Origin: Chitinophaga dinghuensis
GTDB lineage: Bacteria > Bacteroidota > Bacteroidia > Chitinophagales > Chitinophagaceae
Assembly: GCF_003259435.1 (NCBI RefSeq)
Contig: NZ_QLMA01000005.1
Location: forward strand, 496,001-560,000
Reading direction: 5' to 3'
DNA length: 64,000 nucleotides
The translations under genes and the position numbers were made by a program. Below are positions 36,167 through 46,700 of the stretch, one piece after another. The stretch's first letter is position 1. Each line of letters begins with the position of its first letter. A model generated the notes under the pieces. It made no database searches, was not told where the DNA came from, and was given only the letters and a program-made list of their open reading frames with translations.

Positions 36167-36200
36167 AATACCTGACATATCGCATGTCAGGTATTTTTTT
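36167..36200 (+). terminator. Intrinsic terminator after the GH16 gene
   Basis: A perfect 12-bp stem (AATACCTGACAT, 36167-36178, with 36184-36195) closes an ATCGC loop and runs into a T tract to 36200. Confidence 0.92.
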
Positions 36201-36280
36201 ATCCAATTAACTATTAATCAATGAAATATAGATACAATATATTGATTAGTTAAAATATAATATATATGTCCTATTGATAC

Positions 36281-36308
36281 TTTATCTTTAATTACATATA
36301 TATCTTTG
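36281..36308 (+). promoter_or_regulatory. Candidate Bacteroidota promoter of the adhesin operon
   Basis: TATCTTTG at 36301-36308 is an exact match to the -7 consensus TAnnTTTG. A TTT at 36281-36283 sits 17 bp upstream and a TTG at 36274-36276 24 bp upstream; neither is an ideal -33 element. The region is very AT-rich, between a terminator and the adhesin ATG at 36353. Confidence 0.5.
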
Positions 36309-36352
36309 TCCTATCCTAATAAGTTAGATGATTTACTAAAATCCCTTACCTA

Positions 36353-39300
36353 ATGAGCGGCCTACTACGTAGCATCGCACTGGCACTCCTATTCTTGCCG
36401 GGAGCGAGTTTATTTGCACAAAACTGCACTATTAATGCAGGCGTTACGACTTCTATCTGCCCTAACAACAAGTTTACGCTCTCCGGTTCCAGCAGTGGAC
36501 TGGTAGCAGTAAATCCAGTTTGGACGCAGGTATCGGGACCGGCAGTCACTATTAAGGATCCTCAAAATCTTACCACTGAAGTAACCGGGTATGCCCCAGG
36601 CAATACTTACAAATTCAGGTTATCATCAAAATGTACAGATGGCTCTTTGATCTTTGACGAGGTGGTCTATAACACCTTTCCGGCCACACTCGCCAATGTA
36701 GGACCAGACATCAGCGTATGTGCGCCAGGAACAGTCCTACATGCCAACACGCCAGGTTCCGGTGAAACAGGCATATGGTCCATGATCAGCAACGATGCGG
36801 GCATTGATTTTAATCTGGCCAACCAGAATAATCCTGCACTGAACATCACTGTAGATCCGACGAAATCGGGCACTGCCACCTTTAAATGGACCATCAGCAG
36901 TACCAATTCCTGCCGATCTTCTGATGATATCACGATCACCAACCCAGGCGGAGTAATGCCTGTCAGCGCCGGCGCAGATCAGGCATTAGGCAACTGTTAT
37001 ACGGTTACACAGTCAGCCACCATGAATGCTTCTTTTGGCGGTACTAATATCAATGGCCAACAGGGAACCTGGTCTGTTCTTAGCGGACCTACTGTTCCTA
37101 AGTTCAGTAACATTCATGATAATAAAGCTACCGTTTCCAACCTGACAGCAGGCACTTATAAATTAAGATGGACTGTACAGGGACCATGCGCCAATGGCTC
37201 AGCAGATGTTACCCTCACCGTTCCGGTAGGTACACAGTCTGTAACCGTCGCTAAAGATGCCAGCGCTACTTACTGCGATGGTCGCGCTTCTACCATAATT
37301 ACAGGACTCTCTCCGGCATATGCAGGCGAAATCATTTCCTGGACGCGCGTTTCCGGCACTGGAGATATTCAGTCGCCCAACAGCGTTACCACTGAAATTA
37401 AAAACCTGACCGGTGTAAAAAGCGTTTTCAATTACACCATCAGCAATCCAAATACCGGTTGTAATACCACGGGTAGTTATACGATTAACTATACCACTCC
37501 TCCTACTATCTCTGCTCCGTCGCCAGTGGTTCCGCCATGCGGTACTTCCCTGGTGACCATCAATTTTACTTTCACGGGGGGCGACAAAACGCAATGGGCG
37601 TTAATCAGCGCTCCTACTGGCGTGCCTACCAGCGACTTCCAGGATGCAGGACAACCGCTGATTCTCCCGGAATATACTACTCCAGGCACTTACCTCGTTC
37701 GTCTCAGACGTACTACCAATAATGGTTTAGGAGGTTGTCAGGATGCATACGCCGATGTATATATGCAATTATCATTAGCGCCAACAGCTGCCAATGCGGG
37801 TACCAGACAAGTACTGGCTTGTAATGTTACAGAAACCCATCTGGCTGGAAATACCCCTGCCGTGGGTACCGGACGCTGGTCACAGATAAGTGGTCCTGGC
37901 ATTGCCAACATTCAGGATAAAACCGATCCAACTACCCTGATCGATCAATTACTGAATGGCACTTATACCTTCCGCTGGATTATCACTGGTAACGTAGGAT
38001 GCCCTAATCAGCAAGCCGACGTACAAGTAGTGGTATCTGACCGGAATCCTACCGCCGCAGCGGCAGGCCCGAATGTGACTATTTGTAATAACACTCCTTA
38101 CAAGTTACAGGGGAATGCTCCTAAATTAAATGAAAGCGGTCAGTGGACATTCACCCCTACTACCGGCGTTACAATTTCTGATGCATCAGATCCTAATGCG
38201 GTAGTGAATGGCCTGAAAGCAAATACTACTTATACTTTTACCTGGACTATCAAAAACAGTTGCGGCCAGGATGCTGCCAGCGTACAGGTAACCACTTCCT
38301 CCAATGCAGGCCCTAAACAAGCAGACGCCGGACCGGATCAATGTCTGCCTCCCGGTACAACTTCGTTTACCCTTGCAGGTAATGCGCCTTCTGCCAGTGA
38401 AGTAGGTAAATGGAACCTGGTGAGTGGCAACACCATCCAGTTCTCCGATGATTCCAAAAACAACGCAAATGTTACCAATGCTACGGATGGAAATTATTTG
38501 CTGGAATGGACACTGGCCAGCAATGGTTGTCCTCCAACGCGCGATACCGTTCGTTATACCATCTCCGCTCCTGCCACAACTGCGGATGCAGGAACCGGCG
38601 GCAATCTTTGCGGCGCCACTTCTATTCAACTGGCCGGCAATGCGCCAGCAACCGGAACTGGTACCTGGAGCCAGCAACAAGGTCCAGGCGGTATTACCTT
38701 TAACAGTACTACCCTGAATAATGCCACTGTGAGCAATCTGACGGACGGACGTTATATCTTCCGCTGGACCATCAGCAATGGCGCATGCGCATCTAACTAC
38801 AGTGAGGTCACCTACAATATCACTGCCCCTCCAGGCACCGCCAATGCAGGCCCGGATCAAAACGTTTGTGGCGTTACCTCAGCAGTACTCGCAGCTAATA
38901 CTATCTCTAATGGGATAGGCACCTGGAGTATTGTAAGTGGCCCAAGCAATCCTAAGTTTACCAATCCTACTAATCCTGCAACTACCATCTCTAACTTAAA
39001 AACAGGTGTATATACATTATTATGGACGGCTATGAGCGGCCCTGATTGTCCGGTTACTAAAGATGAAGTGGTACTGACAGTGCGGGAAAACGCCAAAGTG
39101 CAGAATGCAATGCAACAGTTGTGTAATGCTACATCCGCTGTGGTGAGTGGAAATGAAGGCAGTAAAGGAACCTGGAGTCAAACAGGAGGCCCTGCCGGCG
39201 CAGTAATCACGCTGAACTCCGACAACTCCGCGATCGTCTCTAATTTAATACCTGGCAATACTTATAAATTCACCTATACCTTACCTGCCATTCCTGGTTG

Positions 39301-40765
39301 CAGCAGCTCCAGCGATGAAGCAACGGTTATTACCAGCGCGCTTCCATCCACTGCTAATGCCGGACCAGATCAACAATTCTGTCTGCCTGCAGGTACGCCA
39401 TCTATAAACACCACCTTACAAGCGACCACGCCAACTGCCGGCACCGGTACCTGGACACTGGAAACCAAACCAGCAGGAACAACAGATCCGCAGATTGTTA
39501 CGCCAGGCGCTACAAATACGGCTATAAAAAATCTGGTTCCAGGTATCTATGTATTTGCCTGGACCGTTTCCAACGGTTATTGCACCAGCAACTCAGATAT
39601 CATGCGCATAGTAGTATCTGCCGAGCCTTCAGATCCACAACCAGGCGCGGATCAGACCAACGCCTGCATCGATAATATCCTGCTGAATGCACAAACTCCT
39701 TTGACTGGAATTGGCACATGGACCTTTGAATCCGTGCCAGCAGGCAGTACAGCCGTGATTGAAGGTATCAATGCACCCTCTACGAAAGTGCTGAATACGA
39801 AAGTAGGTCAGTATACTTTCCGTTGGACAGTAAGCAATGGCGTTTGTGCTTCTAAATCAGCACTCGTCAACGTAAACGTTACTTCCACCCCTCCTAACCC
39901 GGCAGTGGCTAATCCAGGCAATATTATTCCAGGCGAACTTTGTATACTGAACGGCACTGGCACAGACATTTCCTTACATGGAAATGCGCCACAGATGACA
40001 GAAACCGGTAAATGGAGCATCACAGATGCTACAGGAAATCCTGTTAGTCTGACCTTCACTGAGGCGGACCCGAATGCGGTCGTATCCAATGTTCCGGCTG
40101 GCTCCTATATTTTCCGCTGGACCATCAACTCCGGCAGTTGCAGCAGTTTCAGCGATCTGCCTATTACGGTGTATGACAAACCAACGCCTGCAGATGCCGG
40201 TACTACAAAAGGTATTTGTCTGTATACTCCATTACAACTTAATGCCAATGCACCAGCTATCGGTAAAGGAGCCTGGACGCTGATAAGCGCTCCTGTTGGC
40301 GTACCTACGCCAGGGTTCAGTGACAATAATGATCCCGCTGCTACCGTGAATGGTCTTGCCCCTGGAACCTATACCTTCCAATGGACGACCAGCAATGGCG
40401 TTTGTCCTGTAAGTACCTCCAGTGTAAATGCCAATGTGGATGACTGCCGGATTAAAGTAGTAAAGGCTGCCAGCACGCCTGTACAGCAAGCAGATGGTTC
40501 TTATAACATGGATTTCACCTTCACTTTAAGTAATCCTGCCACTTCCGTAACGATTGATAATGTGCAACTGACCGATTATATCCCTGCCGCCCTTCCTAAC
40601 GGTGTCACCTATACGATTACAGGACATAGTTTAAATGGTATTACAGGGTATAACCCGGCATTTGACGGTAAGACAAACACGAACCTGCTCTTGCCTAATA
40701 CTGCTTCACTCGCGCCAGGAGCATCTGCCACTGTCACGCTTAGCATTAACGTTAAATTTTTCTAG
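36353..40765 (+). CDS. Giant secreted protein of 15 PKD-like repeats
   Basis: 1470 aa with a signal peptide (IALALLFLPGASLFAQ). Fifteen PKD-like domains of 85-95 aa follow in tandem, each with the pattern A-x-AGPDQ, a Cys pair, G-x-GTWS, ISNL-x-x-GTYTFRWT and a closing strand; the Cys residues (LC/VC and NG-x-C) probably form a disulfide per domain. The last 115 or so residues are a DUF11-like domain ending TVTLSINVKFF, and there is no T9SS sorting tail. Proteins like this act as surface stalks or adhesins. It is the first gene of a four-gene operon; the next gene starts 18 bp later and begins with a homologous DUF11-like domain. Confidence 0.88.
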   Translation: MSGLLRSIALALLFLPGASLFAQNCTINAGVTTSICPNNKFTLSGSSSGLVAVNPVWTQVSGPAVTIKDPQNLTTEVTGYAPGNTYKFRLSSKCTDGSLIFDEVVYNTFPATLANVGPDISVCAPGTVLHANTPGSGETGIWSMISNDAGIDFNLANQNNPALNITVDPTKSGTATFKWTISSTNSCRSSDDITITNPGGVMPVSAGADQALGNCYTVTQSATMNASFGGTNINGQQGTWSVLSGPTVPKFSNIHDNKATVSNLTAGTYKLRWTVQGPCANGSADVTLTVPVGTQSVTVAKDASATYCDGRASTIITGLSPAYAGEIISWTRVSGTGDIQSPNSVTTEIKNLTGVKSVFNYTISNPNTGCNTTGSYTINYTTPPTISAPSPVVPPCGTSLVTINFTFTGGDKTQWALISAPTGVPTSDFQDAGQPLILPEYTTPGTYLVRLRRTTNNGLGGCQDAYADVYMQLSLAPTAANAGTRQVLACNVTETHLAGNTPAVGTGRWSQISGPGIANIQDKTDPTTLIDQLLNGTYTFRWIITGNVGCPNQQADVQVVVSDRNPTAAAAGPNVTICNNTPYKLQGNAPKLNESGQWTFTPTTGVTISDASDPNAVVNGLKANTTYTFTWTIKNSCGQDAASVQVTTSSNAGPKQADAGPDQCLPPGTTSFTLAGNAPSASEVGKWNLVSGNTIQFSDDSKNNANVTNATDGNYLLEWTLASNGCPPTRDTVRYTISAPATTADAGTGGNLCGATSIQLAGNAPATGTGTWSQQQGPGGITFNSTTLNNATVSNLTDGRYIFRWTISNGACASNYSEVTYNITAPPGTANAGPDQNVCGVTSAVLAANTISNGIGTWSIVSGPSNPKFTNPTNPATTISNLKTGVYTLLWTAMSGPDCPVTKDEVVLTVRENAKVQNAMQQLCNATSAVVSGNEGSKGTWSQTGGPAGAVITLNSDNSAIVSNLIPGNTYKFTYTLPAIPGCSSSSDEATVITSALPSTANAGPDQQFCLPAGTPSINTTLQATTPTAGTGTWTLETKPAGTTDPQIVTPGATNTAIKNLVPGIYVFAWTVSNGYCTSNSDIMRIVVSAEPSDPQPGADQTNACIDNILLNAQTPLTGIGTWTFESVPAGSTAVIEGINAPSTKVLNTKVGQYTFRWTVSNGVCASKSALVNVNVTSTPPNPAVANPGNIIPGELCILNGTGTDISLHGNAPQMTETGKWSITDATGNPVSLTFTEADPNAVVSNVPAGSYIFRWTINSGSCSSFSDLPITVYDKPTPADAGTTKGICLYTPLQLNANAPAIGKGAWTLISAPVGVPTPGFSDNNDPAATVNGLAPGTYTFQWTTSNGVCPVSTSSVNANVDDCRIKVVKAASTPVQQADGSYNMDFTFTLSNPATSVTIDNVQLTDYIPAALPNGVTYTITGHSLNGITGYNPAFDGKTNTNLLLPNTASLAPGASATVTLSINVKFF

Positions 40766-40783
40766 CAGCTCAACTATAAACTT

Positions 40784-43700
40784 ATGACGAAGAAAACATT
40801 CCTTGCTATAAAATACTGGTTGACTGCTGTCCTGATGCTCTGCTGTTTTGCAGGCACGCAGGCACAAACCGGTACTTTTAAAAATACCGCGGGAGCAAGT
40901 GGTAACGCCGCTGCTTCCGCAGGAGCCACTCCGGTGAGTGACATTACTTATACTACCTTTCAATTTCCATCCATTGGACTGGCTATCGCGGCAGCGCAGC
41001 CAGTTATCCAGAATGATGGCAGTTATAATATTGCATACACCTATACCATTCAGAACCTCGGCGGATTGCCGCTGACCGGCGTCCAGGTAGTATCAGACCT
41101 GGGTAGCACTTTTGGCCTCCCGATGAGCTACACAATTGTTTCCAGAACCTTCAATGGTATTGCAGGCAATAGTGGCTTTACAGGATCAGGCAATACCAAC
41201 CTGCTAGGTAGCAATGCTACGCTGGCAGCAGGTTCCACAGTTACAGCGGTCATTGTTATCAATCTGAAAAATGCCGGCCAGTATGGCACCTTCAATACAC
41301 AAGGCCAGGCTTCCGGTACTGCCGGTACTTCCGTTGTAACAGATCTTTCTGTGAATGGAACCGTTCCGGATGCAAATGGTAATGGATCTGCCTTTGATGA
41401 CCAGTCTCCTACTCCGGTGACTATACAAAGACCGGATATTGCTATACAAAAAACCGTTGACCAGAGCAGCCCTTATGTAGGTAACAATATTACATTTACT
41501 ATTACTGCCACCAACGTTGGTAGTGGAGACGCTGCTGGGGTAAACGTAGAAGATCCGATATTAACCGGTTTCAAATTCCTGTCTGCCACCCCTGCTGTGG
41601 GCACTTATAACAGTACCACGGGTACATGGGCAATAGGCATCCTGAAAGCGGGCGAAAGCAAAACTTTGACCGTAACAGTACAGGTGAATCCTGCCGGCGT
41701 ATACGATAATACCGCCAGTTGTGACCATCCGGAAGATATTGTTACAAGTAACAACAGCAAAAAAGTAACGGTAACGCCTATACCATCAGCGGATGTCCGT
41801 ATTACCAAAATTGCTGATAAGATGACGCCAGATGTGCTGGATGTAGTCACTTTCACATTGACCGCTTCCAATGCAGGACTCAGTGATGCAACAGGCGTAG
41901 TCGTAACAGATAAGCTGCCGGCCGGACTGGAACCCGTTTCTCCGTATCCAGCAGGGCTTGTGTATGATCCCGCACTACGTCAGTTTACCTGGACGATCGG
42001 CAATATGGCGGCCAACACACAACAAAGCCAAACTATTGCCACTACTGTATCTGCGGATATAGACAGAAGTAATTTTACCAATACCGCCACTATTAAGGCG
42101 AATGAACATGATCCACAACCGGGCAATAATACCGCCAACGTTACCATTGTGCCGAAAGAGATAGTGGATCTGGCCATCACAAAAACAGTTACCACTATCG
42201 GTAACCCAATTTATCCCGATGCCCAGGCCACCTTCACTATCACAGTGAAAAATAACGGTCCTAATAACTGTTATGATGCCAATGTATCGGATGTATTGCC
42301 ATCCGGTTTTTATGGCTGGACAGCCACTCCAGGTAAAGGGAGCATGAACCTCACCACTGGACTGTGGACCATTGGCGCGTTGCTGAAAGACGAAGTAGTA
42401 ACGCTGGTACTGACAGCGCAGATCAAACCTTCCGGTAACTACGCTAACACCGCTACTATTGTTACAACCGACAGAGATACAGATCCTTCCAACAACACTG
42501 CCAGTACGCCAGCTATACCTGTAACGCCAAGGACGGATCTTTCCATAGATATTCAAGGTAATAGTACTGCCGATGTAGGCGATCCATATACCTTTGATAT
42601 TATTGTGAAGAATGCCGGCCCTAGTGTTGCAACAGGCGTAAAAGTAGATCTGCTGAATATCGCTAACGGCTACACGCTGCAACCATCCAGCGACCCTGGC
42701 TTTAATGCAGGCGCCAATGTATGGACCATCGGCAGTCTGCCCGCCGGATCAACCGTGAAGCTGACACTCACCGGAATTGTAAAACCAAATGCGGACTACA
42801 ATTTCAATGCGCATGTTTCCGGCAATGAAGATGAAATCACACTCGCTAACAACGACGATAATGCAGTCATTACTGTCGCGCAGGTAGCGGATATCTCTGT
42901 TGTCAAAACAGTGAATAATCCGAACCCAGAAGTAGGCAGCACCGTGCAGTTCAACATTGTGGTAACCAACAACGGACCTAGTACTGCACATAATGTGAAA
43001 GTAAATGAGACCATAAATACCGGCGGTTATACTTATAGTCCTACCAACGTGATGTTATCAATTGGTACTTACAATGGTAATGTATGGAGCGTAGGAACCC
43101 TGCCTAGTGGCCAGTCGGAAAGTATGACCATCACTGCTGTGGTAGTCAAACCTAATGGCAACTACCTGAATTCGGTGAATGCCTACGCGGACGAGAAAGA
43201 CAAAGTACCGGCAAACAACACCTCCTCCGTTAATCCGGTTCCAGTTCAACTGGCAGATGTAGGGGTTAGCAAAAGTATGGACAACATGACGCCTGATGCA
43301 GGCACTGTTGTTAAATTCACCATCGTGGCTACTAACTACGGTCCAAGTACTGCCAACAATGTGGAGGTGAATGATCTGCTGAACAGCGGGTACACTTTCC
43401 AGGCCGCCAGCCCTACTTCCGGCATCTATTCCGGAGTAACTGGTAAATGGAACATCACCAAATTACTCGCCGGACAATCAGAAACACTGACAATCACCGC
43501 TATGGTAAATGGTGATGCAAGTTCTTATGATAATACTGCCACTATCAAGGCAAATGAAAAAGATAAGAACCCTTCTAACGATAGTTATACCGTCAAACCT
43601 ACAGTAAGGCAGACCACAGACCTGCAAGTCAAAAAGGTGGCCGATAAATCAACGGTAGACATCAATGGAAATGTAACCTTTACCATCACTGTTACTAATA

Positions 43701-46700
43701 ATGGTGCAAGTAAAGCTAGTGGCGTCACCTTAACAGATGTCCTTCCTGCGGGACTGACATTTGTTTCCGCCAGTCCGGCTACCTATATCTCTGGCGCAGG
43801 TACTTGGGACGCAGGTACTATGAATGCTAATACCTCTAAGGTACTGACCATCGTTACGAAGGCTACCACGGTTGGTACCGTAACCAATACGGCCAGTGTC
43901 AGCGGCAATGAATATGATCCTATTCCAGGCAATAACAGCAATCAGGCGATTGTAACTATTATTCCGATAACAGACCTCGCTGTCAATAAAACCGTAGATA
44001 ACAGCACACCAGACGTTGGTACCAACGTCACTTTCACCATCACTGCCACTAACAATGGTCCTAGCGATGCTACAGGCGTGAAAGTGATTGATGCGCTGCC
44101 AGCAGGATATACCTTTGTCAATGCAGCACCTTTAATGGGGACCTATGCAGGTAACACCTGGACGATTGGTAGCCTGCTTTCCGGTCAGTCGACCAGTATG
44201 ACGGTGACTGCTACGGTGAAAGCTAGCGGCCCTTATGCCAATACCGCTACTATCAGTGGAAATGAGACAGACAGAACAACCACCAACAATAGCAAAACTG
44301 TTACGCCAGTACCAGTGCCCGTTGCAGATCTGGCCGTAATTAAAACGGTCGACAATAGCAATCCTGATGCAGGCTCCATTGTCAAATTTACCATCACCGC
44401 TACCAATAACGGTCCTAGCACTGCGGCCAATGCAGTGGTAACCGACCTGTTAGGTGCTGGATATACATTCCAGAGTTACACCGCAACTAAAGGTACCTAT
44501 GTCGATACCAATGGTAAATGGACAATTGGAAGTATGAATAATGGTAAAACGGAAACCTTAACGATCACCGCGAAAGTGAAAGGCTCCGGACCATATATCA
44601 ATACTGCCACTATCACATCCACAGAAAAAGACAAAGTACCAGGCAACAACAGTTCCAACATTACGCCTAACGTAAGACCTGTTACAGATCTGAGTATTAC
44701 AAAAACAGCGGATAAGTCTACTGCCGACATCAATTCCTATGTAACATTCACGCTAACCGCTACCAATAACGGTCCAAGTGACGCTAACGGTGTAACGGTA
44801 ACGGATGTATTACCACAGGGATTGACCTTTGTAAGCGCTAGCTCACCTGCATTCAATGCAGGCATCTGGAATATTGATAATATGGGCGCCAACACTACGC
44901 AGCAACTGACCATTGTTGCACAAGCCACTAAAGTAGGTTCCGTAACCAATGTGGCTAATATCAGCGGCACTGAGTATGATCCTACCCCAGGTAATAACAG
45001 CGGACAGGCAATCGTAAACATCATCCCAATCACTGACCTTCAGATTACAAAAACAGTCGACCATACAACACCAGATGTAGGCAGCACTGTAACTTTCACT
45101 ATTACCGCCACCAATGCCGGTCCTAGCGATGCTACAGGCGTCACCGTAAACGATGTACTCCCTGCCGGTTATACGTTGGTAGCCAATCCGGACTACAACG
45201 GTACGGCATGGAATATTGGTACCCTGACCGCCGGTCAGTCCAAACAATTAACTGTACAGGCAGTTGTAAAAGCAACCGGCCCATATGCCAATACTGCCAC
45301 TATCACCGGTAATGAAACAGACAGGAACCTTACCAATAATACCGATAAGGCAACTCCGGTACCAGTACCTGTGGCAAATATTGCTGTCAACAAAACGGCC
45401 GATAACATGGCGCCAGATGCAGGTACTATTATTACCTTCACCATCACCGCCACGAATGCAGGCCCAAGTCCTGCTACCAGTGTAATCGTGTCTGACCTCC
45501 TAAACGATGGTTATACCCTCCAGACATCTACTCCAAGCGTAGGAACATACAACTCCGGCACTGGCATCTGGAACATTGGCACATTGAATAATGGCGCCTC
45601 TGCTACACTCACAATGGTGGCAAAAGTGAAGATCAGCGGCAATTACAGCAATACCGCCACTATTCAGGCTACTGAAAAAGATCCTGATCCGACCAATAAC
45701 AGTAAAACAATCACCCCTGCTGTAAGACAGGTAACTGATCTTGCCATCACCAAAACGGTAAATAATCCTACCGCAGATGCAGGATCAGATGTAGTATTCA
45801 CATTAACAGCTACCAACAAAGGCGTAAGCGATGCCACCGGCGTAGTGGTGAATGACTTATTACCTACCGGCTTCACTTTTGTGAGTGCTAATCCGCAGGC
45901 AGACTACGACGACAAGACCGGTGTCTGGACAATCGGTGATATGAGTCCAAATGCCACCACCACTCTTACCATTACCGCCACCGTAAATCCAACTGGGGTG
46001 TATGCTAACATCGCCAATATCAGCGGTAATGAATACGATCCTGTTACTACCAACAACAGCGATAAAGCGACTGTCAACAGAATAGCAGTAACGGATCTGG
46101 AGGTACAAAAAGTAGTCGATAATAATACGCCGGATGTGGGCACCATAGTGACCTTCACGATCACTGCCACCAACCATGGGCCTAGCACTGCAACAGGCGT
46201 GGTAGTAGCAGACGTACTCCCACTGGGATACGCCATGCAAACCAATACGCCAGATGCAGGCGCCTATGATGGCACTTCCTGGAATATTGGCAGCCTGAAT
46301 GCCGGACAATCAGTGAAACTCATTGTTACCGCCCTTGTAAAGGCAACTGGCCCTTATAGGAATACGGCGACTATCAGTGGTACTGAGGTCGACAGAAATC
46401 CTGGCAACAACTCCGACGAAGCGAACCCGGTACCTGTACCGGTGGCGGATCTGGCTGTCATTAAATCCATCAGCAACGCCGCACCCGATGCCGGTAGCAC
46501 CGTAACCTTTACGATTACAGCTACCAACAATGGTCCTAGCACCGCTACCACTGTAACGGTAACGGATCAACTGTTGAGCGGATATAAATACCTCTCACAA
46601 ACCGCTTCACTGGGATCTTATGATGAAACCACCGGCATATGGACGATTGGTAATATGACCAATGGCCAAACAGCCACGCTCACCATTGATGCCCAAGTAT

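Noticed and set aside
40766..40783. The two giant adhesin genes as one gene broken by a stop codon
   Set aside because: The second gene has its own ATG and a good signal peptide 18 bp after the first stop, so they are two genes.
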